From Akkermansiaceae bacterium (lineage in GTDB: Bacteria > Verrucomicrobiota > Verrucomicrobiia > Verrucomicrobiales > Akkermansiaceae), in the NCBI GenBank assembly GCA_903906515.1, contig CAIVKO010000162.1:1-32286 (forward strand): a stretch of DNA of 32,286 nucleotides. The letters run 5' to 3'. The translations under genes were made by a program, and so were the position numbers. The notes below the pieces were generated by a model, which was not told where the DNA came from, made no database searches, and was given only the letters and a program-made list of their open reading frames with translations. Shown one piece after another: positions 26,040 to 32,286 of the stretch. Position 1 is the stretch's first letter. Each line of letters begins with the position of its first letter.

Positions 26040-26591
26040 ATGAGCACTGAATCCAATGAATGCACCGAATCCCCCTGCAAGGAATCCTGCTGTGGCGGAG
26101 CCAAACTCGGCCATGTTTATGGCTCGCTGATCCTTCGTGGATGGCTCGCAGTCCGCGCCATCCAGACCGGCATTGAAAAATACTCGGGACTCAAAGCGAC
26201 CACCCAGTTGGTCAAGGTCGATGGAGTCGCTAACGAGCAGGGACTCGCTGCCGATGCCGCTAAAGAATACGCATTGGCCCATTACCACGGCGTGCCGAAG
26301 GGGCTTTATGACAAATTCCTCACCGAGCCGATGATGCCAAAAATGATGCTCCCGTTCTACGACAAGGTCCTAGGCCCGGCACTCATCGTCCTCGGTCTCA
26401 CCATCCTGCTCGGCCTGGCATACCGCACCTCGCTTTTCCTTCTGGGCGGCCTTTACATCAGCCTTACCTGGGGACTGATCCTCATCAAGCAAGACGACGG
26501 CGTCTCATGGCTCGGGGTCCACATGATCTTGATCGTCATGGCCCTGATGCTTGCCGACCAAAACCGCTTCTCCATCCTCAAGAAATGGTAA
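26040..26591 (+). CDS. DoxX-like membrane protein with Cys-rich N-terminus
   Basis: This encodes 183 residues from the ATG at 26040; longer in-frame starts lie inside the preceding gene. The first 20 residues hold four cysteines (C8, C13, C17 and C18 in ECTESPCKESCCGG). Hydrophobic segments follow at about 28-45, 110-135, 137-152 and 155-172, matching the DoxX/SURF4-type four-helix plan. RGWLAVRAIQTGIEKY is the usual first-helix motif of such proteins. DoxX-type proteins are linked to redox or quinol-associated membrane functions but are poorly defined. The next gene starts 4 bases after its stop, so it is very likely in one operon with both oxidoreductases and may carry their reducing equivalents. 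Confidence 0.8.
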   Translation: MSTESNECTESPCKESCCGGAKLGHVYGSLILRGWLAVRAIQTGIEKYSGLKATTQLVKVDGVANEQGLAADAAKEYALAHYHGVPKGLYDKFLTEPMMPKMMLPFYDKVLGPALIVLGLTILLGLAYRTSLFLLGGLYISLTWGLILIKQDDGVSWLGVHMILIVMALMLADQNRFSILKKW

Positions 26592-26595
26592 CCCC

Positions 26596-27996
26596 ATGAA
26601 CCCCGAACCATCCAACCTCAGCCGACGCGATTTCCTCTCGAAATCCGTCGCAACCGCCGGCGCGGGTCTCGTGCTCGGCGCTCCTAACATCCTCCGTGCC
26701 GCGAACTCCTCTTCGGAGGACACGATCAACGTCGCTTTGATCGGCTTCGGAAAACAGGGAGATGTGCTCTTCAATTGCTTGAAAAACATCCCCGGCCTGC
26801 ATTTCCAAGCGATCTGTGATATCTCAAAGAATTCACAAAATAAATTCCGCTCCGCCAGCCGCGGCATGCCGAATGCCGAAGGTGCCAAAATCTACATGGA
26901 CATCGACGAGCTGCTCGCCACGGAAAAAGACTTGCATGCGGCGGTCATCGCCACACCGGATTTCTGGCATTCGCCACACACGGTGAAGTGCCTGGAGGCC
27001 GGTTTGAACGTCTATTGTGAAAAAATGATGTCCAACACCATCGATGGCGCCCGCGCCATGGTTAAGGCGATGGAAAAAACCGGCAAACTCTGCCAGATCG
27101 GCCACCAACGTCGCAGCAATCCGCGTTATCGCTTCACGCTCGATCATCTGATCAACGGCAAGAAAATCTGCGGCCAGATCATCAACGCCAACGCCCAGTG
27201 GAATCGCGCGCTCGGTTCATCACAAGACATTGGCGGCAAGAAGCTCGCCAAGAGCACCATTGTTCCTGATGATGTTCTCAATAAATATGGCTTCAAAAAC
27301 ATGCACCAGTACCTCAACTGGCGCTATTACCGCGATCTTTCCGGCGGCCCCATTTCGGACCTCGGGGCCCACCAGATCGATATCTTCAACTGGTTCCTCG
27401 GTGGAGCGCCGAAGTCGGTCTTCGCTTCCGGCGGACACTCCTACTTCAAAGAACGCGAGCACTTCGACAATGTCATGGCGATCTTCGAGTATGACACCCC
27501 GCAGGGCAACGTGCGCGCGTTCTATCAGGTGCTGACCACGACCAGTTCCGGCGGTGGCTTCTGGGAAAGCTTCATGGGCACCGAAGCCACAATCAAGATC
27601 TCGGAAATCTCTTCGTCCTCGGCGATCTACCGTGAAAGCGGCGAGTATGTCCCATCGTGGGACGATCTGGTGAACAAGGGATATGTAAAGAAAAAGCCCG
27701 CGCCGCCGAAGCCAGATGTGAGCGCCGGAGCGGTTGCATCCTATGAATCCAAAGCTCCCGAAGTTTTCGAACTTCCCGGAGACCTGCCGGTCATCACACT
27801 CAAGAGCGGTAACACCACTATCAAGCCGGCGCATCAACCGCATTTGGAGAATTTCTTTGCTGCTGTGCGCGGCAAGGCAAAACTCAATTGCGACGCCCGT
27901 CATGCGTTTGAGAGCGAAGCTCCCATCTTCTACGTCAATCCGTCCGCTCTCAGCGGCCAGCCCATCGTATTTACCCCTGAACAACTATCCGTATAA
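26596..27996 (+). CDS. Tat-exported Gfo/Idh/MocA-family oxidoreductase (2)
   Basis: This encodes 466 residues from the ATG at 26596, chosen because it opens a good Tat signal (SRRDFLSK, then a hydrophobic stretch ending near LRAAN). The Rossmann region is INVALIGFGKQGDVL and LHFQAICDISKNS, and VIATPDFWHSPHTVKC follows. The usual EKP is EKM here (VYCEKMMSN), so the proline is lost but the lysine kept. SDLGAHQIDIFNWFLGG is the expected H-x2-D motif. The substrate is unknown. It is 4 bases after DoxX and 5 bases before the discoidin-type lipoprotein, so the operon order is oxidoreductase 1, DoxX, oxidoreductase 2, lipoprotein. Confidence 0.9.
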   Translation: MNPEPSNLSRRDFLSKSVATAGAGLVLGAPNILRAANSSSEDTINVALIGFGKQGDVLFNCLKNIPGLHFQAICDISKNSQNKFRSASRGMPNAEGAKIYMDIDELLATEKDLHAAVIATPDFWHSPHTVKCLEAGLNVYCEKMMSNTIDGARAMVKAMEKTGKLCQIGHQRRSNPRYRFTLDHLINGKKICGQIINANAQWNRALGSSQDIGGKKLAKSTIVPDDVLNKYGFKNMHQYLNWRYYRDLSGGPISDLGAHQIDIFNWFLGGAPKSVFASGGHSYFKEREHFDNVMAIFEYDTPQGNVRAFYQVLTTTSSGGGFWESFMGTEATIKISEISSSSAIYRESGEYVPSWDDLVNKGYVKKKPAPPKPDVSAGAVASYESKAPEVFELPGDLPVITLKSGNTTIKPAHQPHLENFFAAVRGKAKLNCDARHAFESEAPIFYVNPSALSGQPIVFTPEQLSV

Positions 27997-28001
27997 CCAC
28001 C

Positions 28002-28694
28002 ATGAAAAACAAACTGACCATCCCCGCGCTCTGCGCATTCGCCGCGTTCGCCATTTCGAGCTGCGATAAGAAAGCCGAAACATCGGGTTCGGGCGGCACT
28101 CCAGGTGGAGTCCCGCTCACCACCGAGTTGCCGCCGGAACTCATCGAAGGCACACCGAAGCCGATTAACGTCCCCAACCTCGCGCCGGCTCCCACCGAGG
28201 CACCGCAGTTCGGCGTTCCGGAAGGCACCGTGCTGCTCTCCAAAGGCAAGAAAGTCACCAGCAGCGACAGCAATCCGATCATCGGTTCGCTCGACCTGAT
28301 CACCGATGGAGACAAGGAAGCCGGCGAGGGATACTTCGTCGAGCTGCTCGATGGATTGCAATGGGTCCAGATCGACCTGGAGAAAACCTCCACCGTTAAC
28401 GCTATTTGGCTGTGGCACTTCCACTCCCAGAAACGCGCCTATAATGATGTGATCGTCCAGATTTCCGATGATCCGGCATTCAAGACGGGCGTCACCACCG
28501 TTTACAACAACGATTTTGACGAATCCGCCAAGATGGGCAAGGGCACGGACCGCCCGTATGTGGAAACCCGCTTCGGCAACATCGTCGATGGCAAAGGCAC
28601 CAAGGGCCGCTACGTCCGCCTTTACAGCAATGGCAACAGCGCCAACGAGATGAACCACTACATCGAGGTGGAAGTCCACGGCAAAGCCTCCTGA
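28002..28694 (+). CDS. Lipoprotein with discoidin (F5/8 type C)-like domain
   Basis: This 230-residue protein has a lipoprotein signal (MKNKLTIPALCAFAAFAISSC; the lipobox I-S-S-C puts Cys at 21). Residues about 22-75 are Gly/Pro-rich linker. About 80-230 form a beta-sandwich resembling F5/8 type C domains: GSLDLITDGDKEAGEG, FVELLDGLQWVQIDLEKTST, VNAIWLWHFHSQKRAYNDV, and the C-terminal RYVRLYSNGNSANEMNHYIE. Such domains bind sugars, often on the outer surface. It follows the second oxidoreductase by 5 bases and probably ends this operon. A role in delivering or holding a sugar substrate for the two oxidoreductases is plausible but unproven. Confidence 0.85.
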   Translation: MKNKLTIPALCAFAAFAISSCDKKAETSGSGGTPGGVPLTTELPPELIEGTPKPINVPNLAPAPTEAPQFGVPEGTVLLSKGKKVTSSDSNPIIGSLDLITDGDKEAGEGYFVELLDGLQWVQIDLEKTSTVNAIWLWHFHSQKRAYNDVIVQISDDPAFKTGVTTVYNNDFDESAKMGKGTDRPYVETRFGNIVDGKGTKGRYVRLYSNGNSANEMNHYIEVEVHGKAS

Positions 28695-28805
28695 TTATTT
28701 CGTATTTTGCCTTGCATGGTCGGCCTGACCCGCTAGAGTAGCCAGCGAATTGGTGCCCTGTCGGGTGTCAATCCATTGACAACATCAAACACAGTAAACC
28801 ATATT

Positions 28806-28907
28806 ATGAAACTTGTCCTTATCGCCGCCGCCGCCGCTGTTCTTGCCGCCTCCTGCTGCCCCAGCGCGCCCCCAAGCAAGCCTGCCTACGTGCAACCTGC
28901 TAAGTAA
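28806..28907 (+). CDS. Micro-lipoprotein (33 residues)
   Basis: The reading frame from 28806 encodes 33 residues: a positive start (MK), an Ala-rich hydrophobic run and AASCC at about 15-19, then a short Pro-rich tail (PSAPPSKP). The Ala-Ser-Cys site is a passable lipobox, so the mature part would be only about 16 residues. A strong terminator follows at once, which supports it as a real gene. The next gene (29008) has the same plan. They may be entericidin-like small lipoproteins, but there is no sequence proof. The 111-base gap before it shows a GTCAAT-CC-ATTGAC palindrome (28767-28780). Confidence 0.6.
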   Translation: MKLVLIAAAAAVLAASCCPSAPPSKPAYVQPAK

Positions 28908-28913
28908 TTCATT

Positions 28914-28958
28914 TTCCGCCCGGTTTCCCTGATGGAACCGGGCGGAATATTCTTTTTT
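28914..28958 (+). terminator. Strong Rho-independent terminator
   Basis: TTCCGCCCGGTT (28914-28925) is perfectly complementary to AACCGGGCGGAA (28936-28947), and a TC/GG extension can tighten the loop. A run TATTCTTTTTT follows (28948-28958). It begins 6 bases after the micro-lipoprotein stop codon. Confidence 0.88.
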
Positions 28959-29007
28959 AATATGGGCATGTTCAAAACCCTTCCGAACTTTTAAAGCACT
29001 TGATTCC

Positions 29008-29172
29008 ATGATTCGCATACTTTCCGCTCTTGTCGCTTCCGTTTTCGCTATGTTGGCCGCCTCCTGCTGCTGCACCGGAGAGGCGAAGCCCGCCCCATTG
29101 CGCCCGCTCCCTCAATTCCATGAAATCGAGGCTGCCCAAGCACCGGCTCCTGTAGTGCATTACGAAAAGTAA
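29008..29172 (+). CDS. Micro-lipoprotein (54 residues), paralogue-like
   Basis: The frame encodes 54 residues. It opens MIRILSALVASVFAMLAASC, with the lipid-accepting Cys most likely at 20, followed by two more Cys. A Pro/Ala/Glu-rich tail ends VVHYEK. The start, hydrophobic run and AASCC junction match the 33-residue gene at 28806, so the two look like tandem relatives with little conserved beyond the signal and tail. It lies between two hairpin terminators, which suggests a separate single-gene transcript. Confidence 0.6.
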   Translation: MIRILSALVASVFAMLAASCCCTGEAKPAPLRPLPQFHEIEAAQAPAPVVHYEK

Positions 29173-29210
29173 TCTTTTCCGGATACCGGCATCAGAGATC
29201 TGATTTTCCA

Positions 29211-29246
29211 GCGTCCCCCTTTCATAAGGTGGGGCGTTTTGCTTTG
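29211..29246 (+). terminator. Rho-independent terminator (one bulge)
   Basis: CGTCCCCCTT (29212-29221) pairs with AAGGTGGGGCG (29226-29236) with one G-T wobble and one bulged base. GTTTTGCTTTG follows. It lies about 40 bases after the 54-residue lipoprotein gene. Confidence 0.6.
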
Positions 29247-29333
29247 TAAGGTGCGCATTTTCTGAAAATCCTTCTTTACGTCCGTGGTTGAAATTCGTTA
29301 GCTGATCGCCCCCCTCCATCCTGACTCGTTGTC

Positions 29334-29555
29334 ATGAACCGCCTACCCCCTCAGAATGAAAAGCCCCGGTTTTCCGGTGCTCTTCGTCATTATCACCGTT
29401 CGGGTTGCCAAACCCAACGGACATGGGAAGAATGGGTGGATGGAAAAGCCTCGCGCTCATGGGTCACCAAAAAATCGATTGCTGTCATCGTGATCACGCT
29501 GGCGGTGCTTGCGCTAGCCGGGATTATCACCGGACTTATCATCGAACTGCGGTAA
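29334..29555 (+). CDS. Small one-TM membrane protein
   Basis: This 73-residue protein has a polar N-terminal part with WEEWVDGKASRSWVTKKS, then a single hydrophobic helix at about 49-69 (AVIVITLAVLALAGIITGLI) and a short ELR tail. The lysines just before the helix suggest a cytoplasmic N-terminus. It is preceded by a terminator and followed by the palindromic element, so it is probably monocistronic. I do not recognise a family. The amphipathic or Trp-rich segment before the helix supports a real protein. Confidence 0.5.
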   Translation: MNRLPPQNEKPRFSGALRHYHRSGCQTQRTWEEWVDGKASRSWVTKKSIAVIVITLAVLALAGIITGLIIELR

Positions 29556-29581
29556 CGCCCGCATGAGGGGAGATGCCAAGG

Positions 29582-29727
29582 CAGGGACCGTCTCTCCGAG
29601 CGGTCCGGCGAATGAGAAACGCGAATGGCTGAGTCGCTCCGATTCCCCCATTCGCATTTCTCATGATTGTGAAGAGGCTTTTCATTCTCTTTCCATTCAC
29701 GCGGATCGCTCGGAGAGACGGTCCCTG
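29582..29727. repeat. 146-bp palindromic intergenic element (MITE-like or structured RNA)
   Basis: The outer arms (29582-29606 and 29703-29727) are complementary over 25 bases with a single G-T wobble; the left arm begins CAGGGACCGTCTCTCCGAGC. A second inverted repeat sits inside: 29612-29628 (starts ATGAGAAACG) pairs with 29648-29664 (ends TTTCTCAT), 16 of 17 bases. The transcript could fold into a long hairpin. A related, degraded copy occurs at 22995-23130. Both are in intergenic gaps. It encodes no transposase, so it is either a non-autonomous mobile repeat or a repeated structural element. It spans most of the gap between the one-TM protein and leuC. Confidence 0.8.
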
Positions 29728-29766
29728 TCCAGCGTATCATTTCTGGCTCTTTTTTGGCATGTGGCT

Positions 29767-29795
29767 TTGACAATCCACCCTGACAACGACAGATT
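29767..29795 (+). promoter_or_regulatory. Candidate leuC promoter
   Basis: A consensus -35 box TTGACA (29767-29772) is followed after 17 bases by a weak -10 (CAGATT, 29790-29795; three of six consensus positions). Transcription would begin about 30 bases before leuC. There is no leader peptide rich in Leu codons, so attenuation of the classic leu type is not visible. Confidence 0.35.
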
Positions 29796-29830
29796 CCCGC
29801 CCCGCCGATAACCACGGCGCCATTTTCACC

Positions 29831-31255
29831 ATGGGAAAAAGCCTATTTCAAAAAGTCTGGGACGCCCACACCGTCGGCACGTTGGCCGATGGTCGCACGC
29901 AGCTCTTCATCGGAACCCACCTCATTCATGAGGTGACCTCACCCCAAGCCTTCGGTATGTTGCGCGATCTCGGGCTCAAGGTGAAGTTTCCGCAACGCAC
30001 GTTCGCCACCGTGGACCACATCGTTCCCACGATCGATCAGGATGCCCCACAGGATCCGCTCGCTGCGGAAATGATGCAGGCACTGCGCAAGAATGCCGAT
30101 GATTTCGACGTCACCTATTTCGACCTCGCATCCGGAAAACAAGGCATCGTCCACGTTGTCGGACCCGAGCAAGGGATCACCCAGCCGGGCACCACCATCG
30201 CCTGCGGCGACTCCCACACCGCCACCCACGGCGCGTTCGGAGCCATCGCTTTCGGCATCGGCACTACTCAGGTGCGCGATGTGCTTGCCTCGCAGACGCT
30301 CGCCCTGGAAGCCCTCAAGGTCCGCCGCATCGAAGTGAACGGCCAACTCCGGCCCGGCGTCTATGCCAAGGACGTGATCCTGCATATCATCAGATTGTTG
30401 GGTGCCAAGGGCGGCATCGGCTACGGATATGAATACGCCGGTGATGTCTTCGAACGCATGTCGGTGGAAGAGCGGATGACCGTCTGCAACATGTCCATCG
30501 AAGGCGGTGCGCGTTGCGGCTACATCAATCCGGACGCCAAAACCATCGCCTATCTCAAGGGCCGCCCATACGTGGACATGACGGATTTCGACGCCACCGC
30601 CTTGCGTTGGCTCTCGTTCGCCTCGGACCCGGATGCGCACTACGACGACATCGTCCGCATCAAGGCGGAGGATATCGAACCCACCGTCACTTGGGGGATT
30701 TCCCCGGACCACGGGATTTCCATTTCCGAAAACATCCCGGATCCTGCCAAGGCTGCGACTCCCTTGGAAAAAGCCTCCATCGAGGAAGCGCTTGCCTACA
30801 TGAAACTCGACGCCGGCACCCCGATCAAGGGCGTCAAGATCGATGTCGCTTTCATCGGTTCCTGCACCAACGGTCGGATCTCGGATTTCCGCGAGGTAGC
30901 GAAATACATCCAAGGTCATAAAGTGGCGGACGGGGTGAAAGCCATCGTTGTTCCCGGATCCCAAATCGTCGCCATCCAATGCGAACAGGAAGGCCTGCCG
31001 AAAATCTTCACCGACGCCGGCTTCGAATGGCGCGGTGCGGGTTGCTCGATGTGCCTCGCGATGAATCCGGACAAGCTGATCGGCGATCAACTCTGCGCCT
31101 CCTCGTCCAACCGCAACTTCAAAGGCCGCCAGGGCTCGCCCACCGGTCGCACCGTCCTGATGTCACCCGTCATGGTCGCCGCTGCCGCTATCAACGGTCG
31201 CATCTCGGACGCCCGCGAACTTTTCCACATTGAACAGGCCGCCACAGTGGCGTAG
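29831..31255 (+). CDS. leuC: 3-isopropylmalate dehydratase, large subunit
   Basis: This 474-residue protein is a full-length LeuC of the aconitase superfamily. FVDHIVPT-type residues occur near 60 ([18 protein letters not shown]). [20 protein letters not shown] is the signature segment. [20 protein letters not shown] gives the first Fe-S Cys, and [17 protein letters not shown] the other two. It works with LeuD to isomerise 2-isopropylmalate to 3-isopropylmalate in leucine synthesis, with a [4Fe-4S] cluster. The leuD gene follows, but is separated from it by the hicB-hicA pair. Confidence 0.97.
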   Translation: MGKSLFQKVWDAHTVGTLADGRTQLFIGTHLIHEVTSPQAFGMLRDLGLKVKFPQRTFATVDHIVPTIDQDAPQDPLAAEMMQALRKNADDFDVTYFDLASGKQGIVHVVGPEQGITQPGTTIACGDSHTATHGAFGAIAFGIGTTQVRDVLASQTLALEALKVRRIEVNGQLRPGVYAKDVILHIIRLLGAKGGIGYGYEYAGDVFERMSVEERMTVCNMSIEGGARCGYINPDAKTIAYLKGRPYVDMTDFDATALRWLSFASDPDAHYDDIVRIKAEDIEPTVTWGISPDHGISISENIPDPAKAATPLEKASIEEALAYMKLDAGTPIKGVKIDVAFIGSCTNGRISDFREVAKYIQGHKVADGVKAIVVPGSQIVAIQCEQEGLPKIFTDAGFEWRGAGCSMCLAMNPDKLIGDQLCASSSNRNFKGRQGSPTGRTVLMSPVMVAAAAINGRISDARELFHIEQAATVA

Positions 31256-31265
31256 ATTCAACACC

Positions 31266-31457
31266 ATGAAGGCACGGATCACCTACTGGCAGGAAAAGGA
31301 CGGCAAGTTCCTTGGCTTCCTCAACGACTATCCCGACCACTGGACCCAAGGCGAAAATCTGGACGACCTTCGGGAGCATCTGCGTGATCTGCATCACATG
31401 TTCACACAAGACGATATTCCGGGCATCCGCCATGAGGAAGAACTTGAAGTCGCATGA
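31266..31457 (+). CDS. hicB: HicB-type antitoxin (short)
   Basis: This encodes 63 residues from the ATG at 31266, ten bases after leuC. YWQEKDGKFLGFLNDYPDHW followed by TQGENLDDLREHL is the HicB N-terminal fold (partial RNase H-like, UPF0150 type). It lacks the C-terminal helix-turn-helix or ribbon-helix-helix domain that many HicB proteins use to repress their own operon, so it may only neutralise the toxin. The stop overlaps the next start (ATGA, 31454-31457). The antitoxin-first order is common for hic pairs. Confidence 0.82.
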   Translation: MKARITYWQEKDGKFLGFLNDYPDHWTQGENLDDLREHLRDLHHMFTQDDIPGIRHEEELEVA

Positions 31458-31636
31458 AGCATCGAGACCTCATCAAAACGCTCACAGAATCCGGATGTGC
31501 GCTTCTTCGCAACGGAGCCAAGCACGACATCTATCACAACCCAACAACCGGAAAATCCCAACCTGTTCCCCGACACAAGGAAATCAACGAACTACTGGCC
31601 AAGAAAATCATCCGTGATCTGACTGCTGAAAATTAG
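31454..31636 (+). CDS. hicA: HicA-type mRNA interferase toxin
   Basis: This 60-residue protein has the HicA double-stranded-RNA-binding-like fold. The motif LLRNGAKHDIYHNP places the catalytic His at 24; PVPRHKEINELLAKKIIRDL is the conserved second half. HicA cuts mRNA when free of HicB. The start codon overlaps the hicB stop by four bases, so translation is coupled. The pair sits inside the leuC-leuD operon, with 10 bases before it and 69 after. Confidence 0.86.
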   Translation: MKHRDLIKTLTESGCALLRNGAKHDIYHNPTTGKSQPVPRHKEINELLAKKIIRDLTAEN

Positions 31637-31665
31637 TTCCTAACTCAAATATCCACTTCCAAAAT

Positions 31666-31697
31666 TTCTCAGCATTTCAGCTTCTCAGCATTTACCT
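31666..31697. repeat. Two-copy direct repeat, 16-base period, upstream of leuD
   Basis: TTCTCAGCATTT occurs at 31666-31677 and again at 31682-31693, 16 bases apart, within the 69-base gap between hicA and leuD. It could be a regulator-binding pair, or a scar of the hicBA insertion. Too short to decide. Confidence 0.4.
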
Positions 31698-31705
31698 TAA
31701 AAAAC

Positions 31706-32286
31706 ATGGCACTCGACCCCGTCAAACAAGTTTCCGGCCGCGCGGTTTTCATTCCCGGCGCGGACATCGATACCGACCGCATCATCCCGGCTCGCTTCAT
31801 GAAATGCGTCACCTTCGATGGCCTCGGAGAATACGCGTTCTATGACGTGCGTTTCAATTCCGAGACCGGAGAAAAAACCGACCATCCTCTCAACGACCCG
31901 CGTTTCCAAGGCGCGTCCATCCTCGTCGCCGGGGTGAACTTCGGCTGCGGATCGTCCCGCGAACACGCCCCGCAATCGTTGAAAAAATACGGTTTCACCG
32001 GCGTCATCGCCGAGTCGTTCGCCGAGATTTTCTTCGGCAACTCGACCACGCTGGCCATGCCCTGCGTGATCGCCACCGCCGCGGATGTCGTCAATCTCCG
32101 TGACGCCATCGTGGCGGATCCCTCCATTACCGTCACCATCGATGTGGACCATCTCCGCGTGACCACTTCCTGCGGACTGAGTTTCCCCGTGACCATGCCG
32201 GACTCCGCCCGTGATGCGCTTATCTCCGGCCGCTGGGATCCAATCCAGGAGTTGCTGGACAACGCCGCCGCCATCGAAGCCAAGGC
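31706..32286 (+). CDS. leuD: 3-isopropylmalate dehydratase, small subunit (3' end outside window)
   Basis: The frame opens MALDPVKQVSGRAVF and continues to the last base without a stop (193 complete codons). FIPGADIDTDRIIPARFMKC and GVNFGCGSSREHAPQSLKK are LeuD signatures; IIAESFAEIFF-like and RWDPIQELL segments follow. LeuD supplies part of the active site and pairs with LeuC. Only the last few residues should be missing, since the family is close to 200 residues long. Start context is TTAAAAAAC-ATG, with no Shine-Dalgarno. Confidence 0.96.
   Translation, partial: MALDPVKQVSGRAVFIPGADIDTDRIIPARFMKCVTFDGLGEYAFYDVRFNSETGEKTDHPLNDPRFQGASILVAGVNFGCGSSREHAPQSLKKYGFTGVIAESFAEIFFGNSTTLAMPCVIATAADVVNLRDAIVADPSITVTIDVDHLRVTTSCGLSFPVTMPDSARDALISGRWDPIQELLDNAAAIEAK

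Noticed and set aside
28776-28807. TTGACA and TATTAT as a promoter for the 33-residue lipoprotein
   Set aside because: The spacing is 20 bases and the -10 would overlap the start codon.
29563-29811. An open frame of 82 codons upstream of leuC
   Set aside because: It reads through the palindromic element; the repeated ERRSL/SDS-like phrases come from the inverted repeat.
14-32286. Frequent CTAAC/GTTAG pentamers as a possible uptake or recombination signal
   Set aside because: I count about 35 in the window, fewer than the roughly 50 expected from base composition, and flanks are not conserved.
1-32286. CRISPR arrays, tRNA or rRNA genes, transposases, integrases or prophage genes
   Set aside because: None was seen; no regular repeat-spacer pattern and no matching protein motifs on either strand.

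Overview
The window looks like chromosomal DNA from a Verrucomicrobiota bacterium, probably of the Verrucomicrobiae. This is inferred from gene content: a secreted S1 sulfatase, GH29 and GH106-type glycosidases, heparinase II/III, DUF1080 fused to a beta-helix, Tat-exported Gfo/Idh/MocA oxidoreductases and a bacterial serpin. The base composition is moderately GC-rich. There is no rRNA or tRNA to confirm the assignment. Most proteins carry an export signal, so much of the window is concerned with the periplasm or cell surface.

Layout. 1-3000 (+): a heparinase-like lyase, then an unrecognised exported coiled-coil protein. 2994-3451: a hairpin-rich gap. 3452-13125 (-): a transglutaminase-like protein, a serpin, and an operon-like run of sulfatase, GH106-type rhamnosidase and a six-hairpin glycosidase. 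13126-13340 is a divergent regulatory gap, followed by a GH29 fucosidase (+, 13341-14708). 14705-20384 (-): a gingipain-like (C25-like) protein whose stop overlaps that of the fucosidase, an MFS transporter and a DUF1080/beta-helix fusion. 20484-24535 (-): L,D-transpeptidase, fmt, a UbiA-like membrane protein and an orphan HlyD-like adaptor. 24715-28694 (+): two Tat-signal Gfo/Idh/MocA proteins with a DoxX protein between them and a discoidin-type lipoprotein. 28806-29555 (+): two micro-lipoproteins, each with a hairpin terminator, and a one-TM protein. 29582-32286 (+): a palindromic element, then leuC, hicB, hicA and leuD, the last running off the end.

How it may fit together (inference): positions 1-20400 read as a secreted machine for a sulfated glycan containing fucose and rhamnose. 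The sulfatase removes sulfate, the rhamnosidase, fucosidase and lyase cut chains, the DUF1080/beta-helix protein handles modified sugars, and the MFS protein imports a product. No SusC/SusD-type import pair is visible. The serpin, gingipain-like and transglutaminase-like proteins suggest that protein processing or protection happens in the same compartment. The second half mixes core genes (fmt, leuC, leuD) with sugar-redox genes and small envelope proteins.

Two general features stand out. Almost no gene has a Shine-Dalgarno motif, and the base just before the start codon is C in about 20 of 26 genes. Also, a toxin-antitoxin pair (hicB-hicA) sits between leuC and leuD.
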